Of a DNA stretch of 42,426 bases, positions 42,392-42,426 are shown in pieces. Made by a program: the position numbers and the translations under genes. Source of the DNA: Acidobacteriota bacterium (lineage in GTDB: Bacteria > Acidobacteriota > Blastocatellia > RBC074); the NCBI GenBank assembly GCA_019639255.1, contig JAHBSF010000047.1, forward strand, positions 1-42,426. The letters are read 5' to 3'. The notes below the pieces were generated by a model that was not told the origin of the DNA, did no database searches, and worked only from the letters and a program-made list of their open reading frames with translations. Each line of letters begins with the position of its first letter. The stretch's first letter is position 1.

Positions 42392-42426
42392 TCCAATCCC
42401 TCCTATATTTCAGACGCTGAGGCAAT

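Noticed and set aside
1-42426. CRISPR arrays, tRNA and rRNA genes
   Set aside because: No regularly spaced repeats and no recognisable tRNA or rRNA stretch were seen by eye on either strand; a computed search could still find a short tRNA.

Overview
The window is GC-rich bacterial chromosome and falls into two parts with different characters. Positions 1 to about 26,700 are a dense heavy-metal (mainly copper/silver) resistance region. Positions about 26,900 to the end are accessory DNA with degraded insertion sequences, repeats and a defence island. The number of copper genes, the TlpA-type thioredoxins, the heavy-metal-binding (HMBD/YHS) domains and the iterated hairpin repeats suggest an environmental Gram-negative bacterium, possibly an acidobacterium. 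That placement is inference; there is no rRNA or other marker gene here.

Metal region, left part (1-10,000). It contains a cut-off TlpA thioredoxin, an HMA-domain/beta-barrel gene, several small Cys/His-rich exported proteins, two methyltransferase-type genes, and a second TlpA protein followed by a small barrel-like protein. A sterol-desaturase-family hydroxylase gene lies divergent to a lysR gene. A conserved-looking exported protein and a lytic transglycosylase follow. The HMA/barrel gene carries an in-frame TGA exactly where the second Cys of the CxxC metal site belongs. A good bacterial SECIS-like hairpin follows it, so I read it as a selenoprotein (CxxU).

Metal region, core (10,000-26,700). 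Two divergent operons leave a shared control region at 17,517-17,890. Leftward: small Cys-rich protein, TolC-type outer-membrane channel, small exported protein, CusB-type adaptor, CusA-type RND pump, lytic transglycosylase. Rightward: MerR-type regulator, Cu(I) P1B ATPase, membrane-anchored cupredoxin, small Cys/His-rich protein, second TolC channel, multicopper oxidase with a C-terminal HMBD, beta-propeller protein, cytochrome c. Each operon has a MerR-type promoter (about 20-bp spacer) with nearly the same 16-bp dyad, so one MerR sensor probably switches on both. Together they would move Cu(I) from cytoplasm to periplasm (ATPase), oxidise it (multicopper oxidase) and export it through the tripartite pump.

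Accessory part. An XRE regulator sits behind a tandem 13-bp repeat and ahead of a Cys-rich unknown protein. Next come a 95-bp inverted repeat, an IS3 remnant, an almost gene-free 0.6 kb and an SRPBCC-like gene. From 42,391 down to 29,527 a leftward defence island carries a CD-NTase (SMODS), a 4TM effector, a DUF1156 DNA methyltransferase, an unrecognised two-part protein, a small ORF and a DUF499 ATPase. A serine-recombinase element (small ORF plus recombinase) lies inside this island, and the recombinase is itself broken by a complete ISL3-family element with an 8-bp target duplication. The island looks like a CBASS-type signalling pair joined to a DUF1156/DUF499 module.
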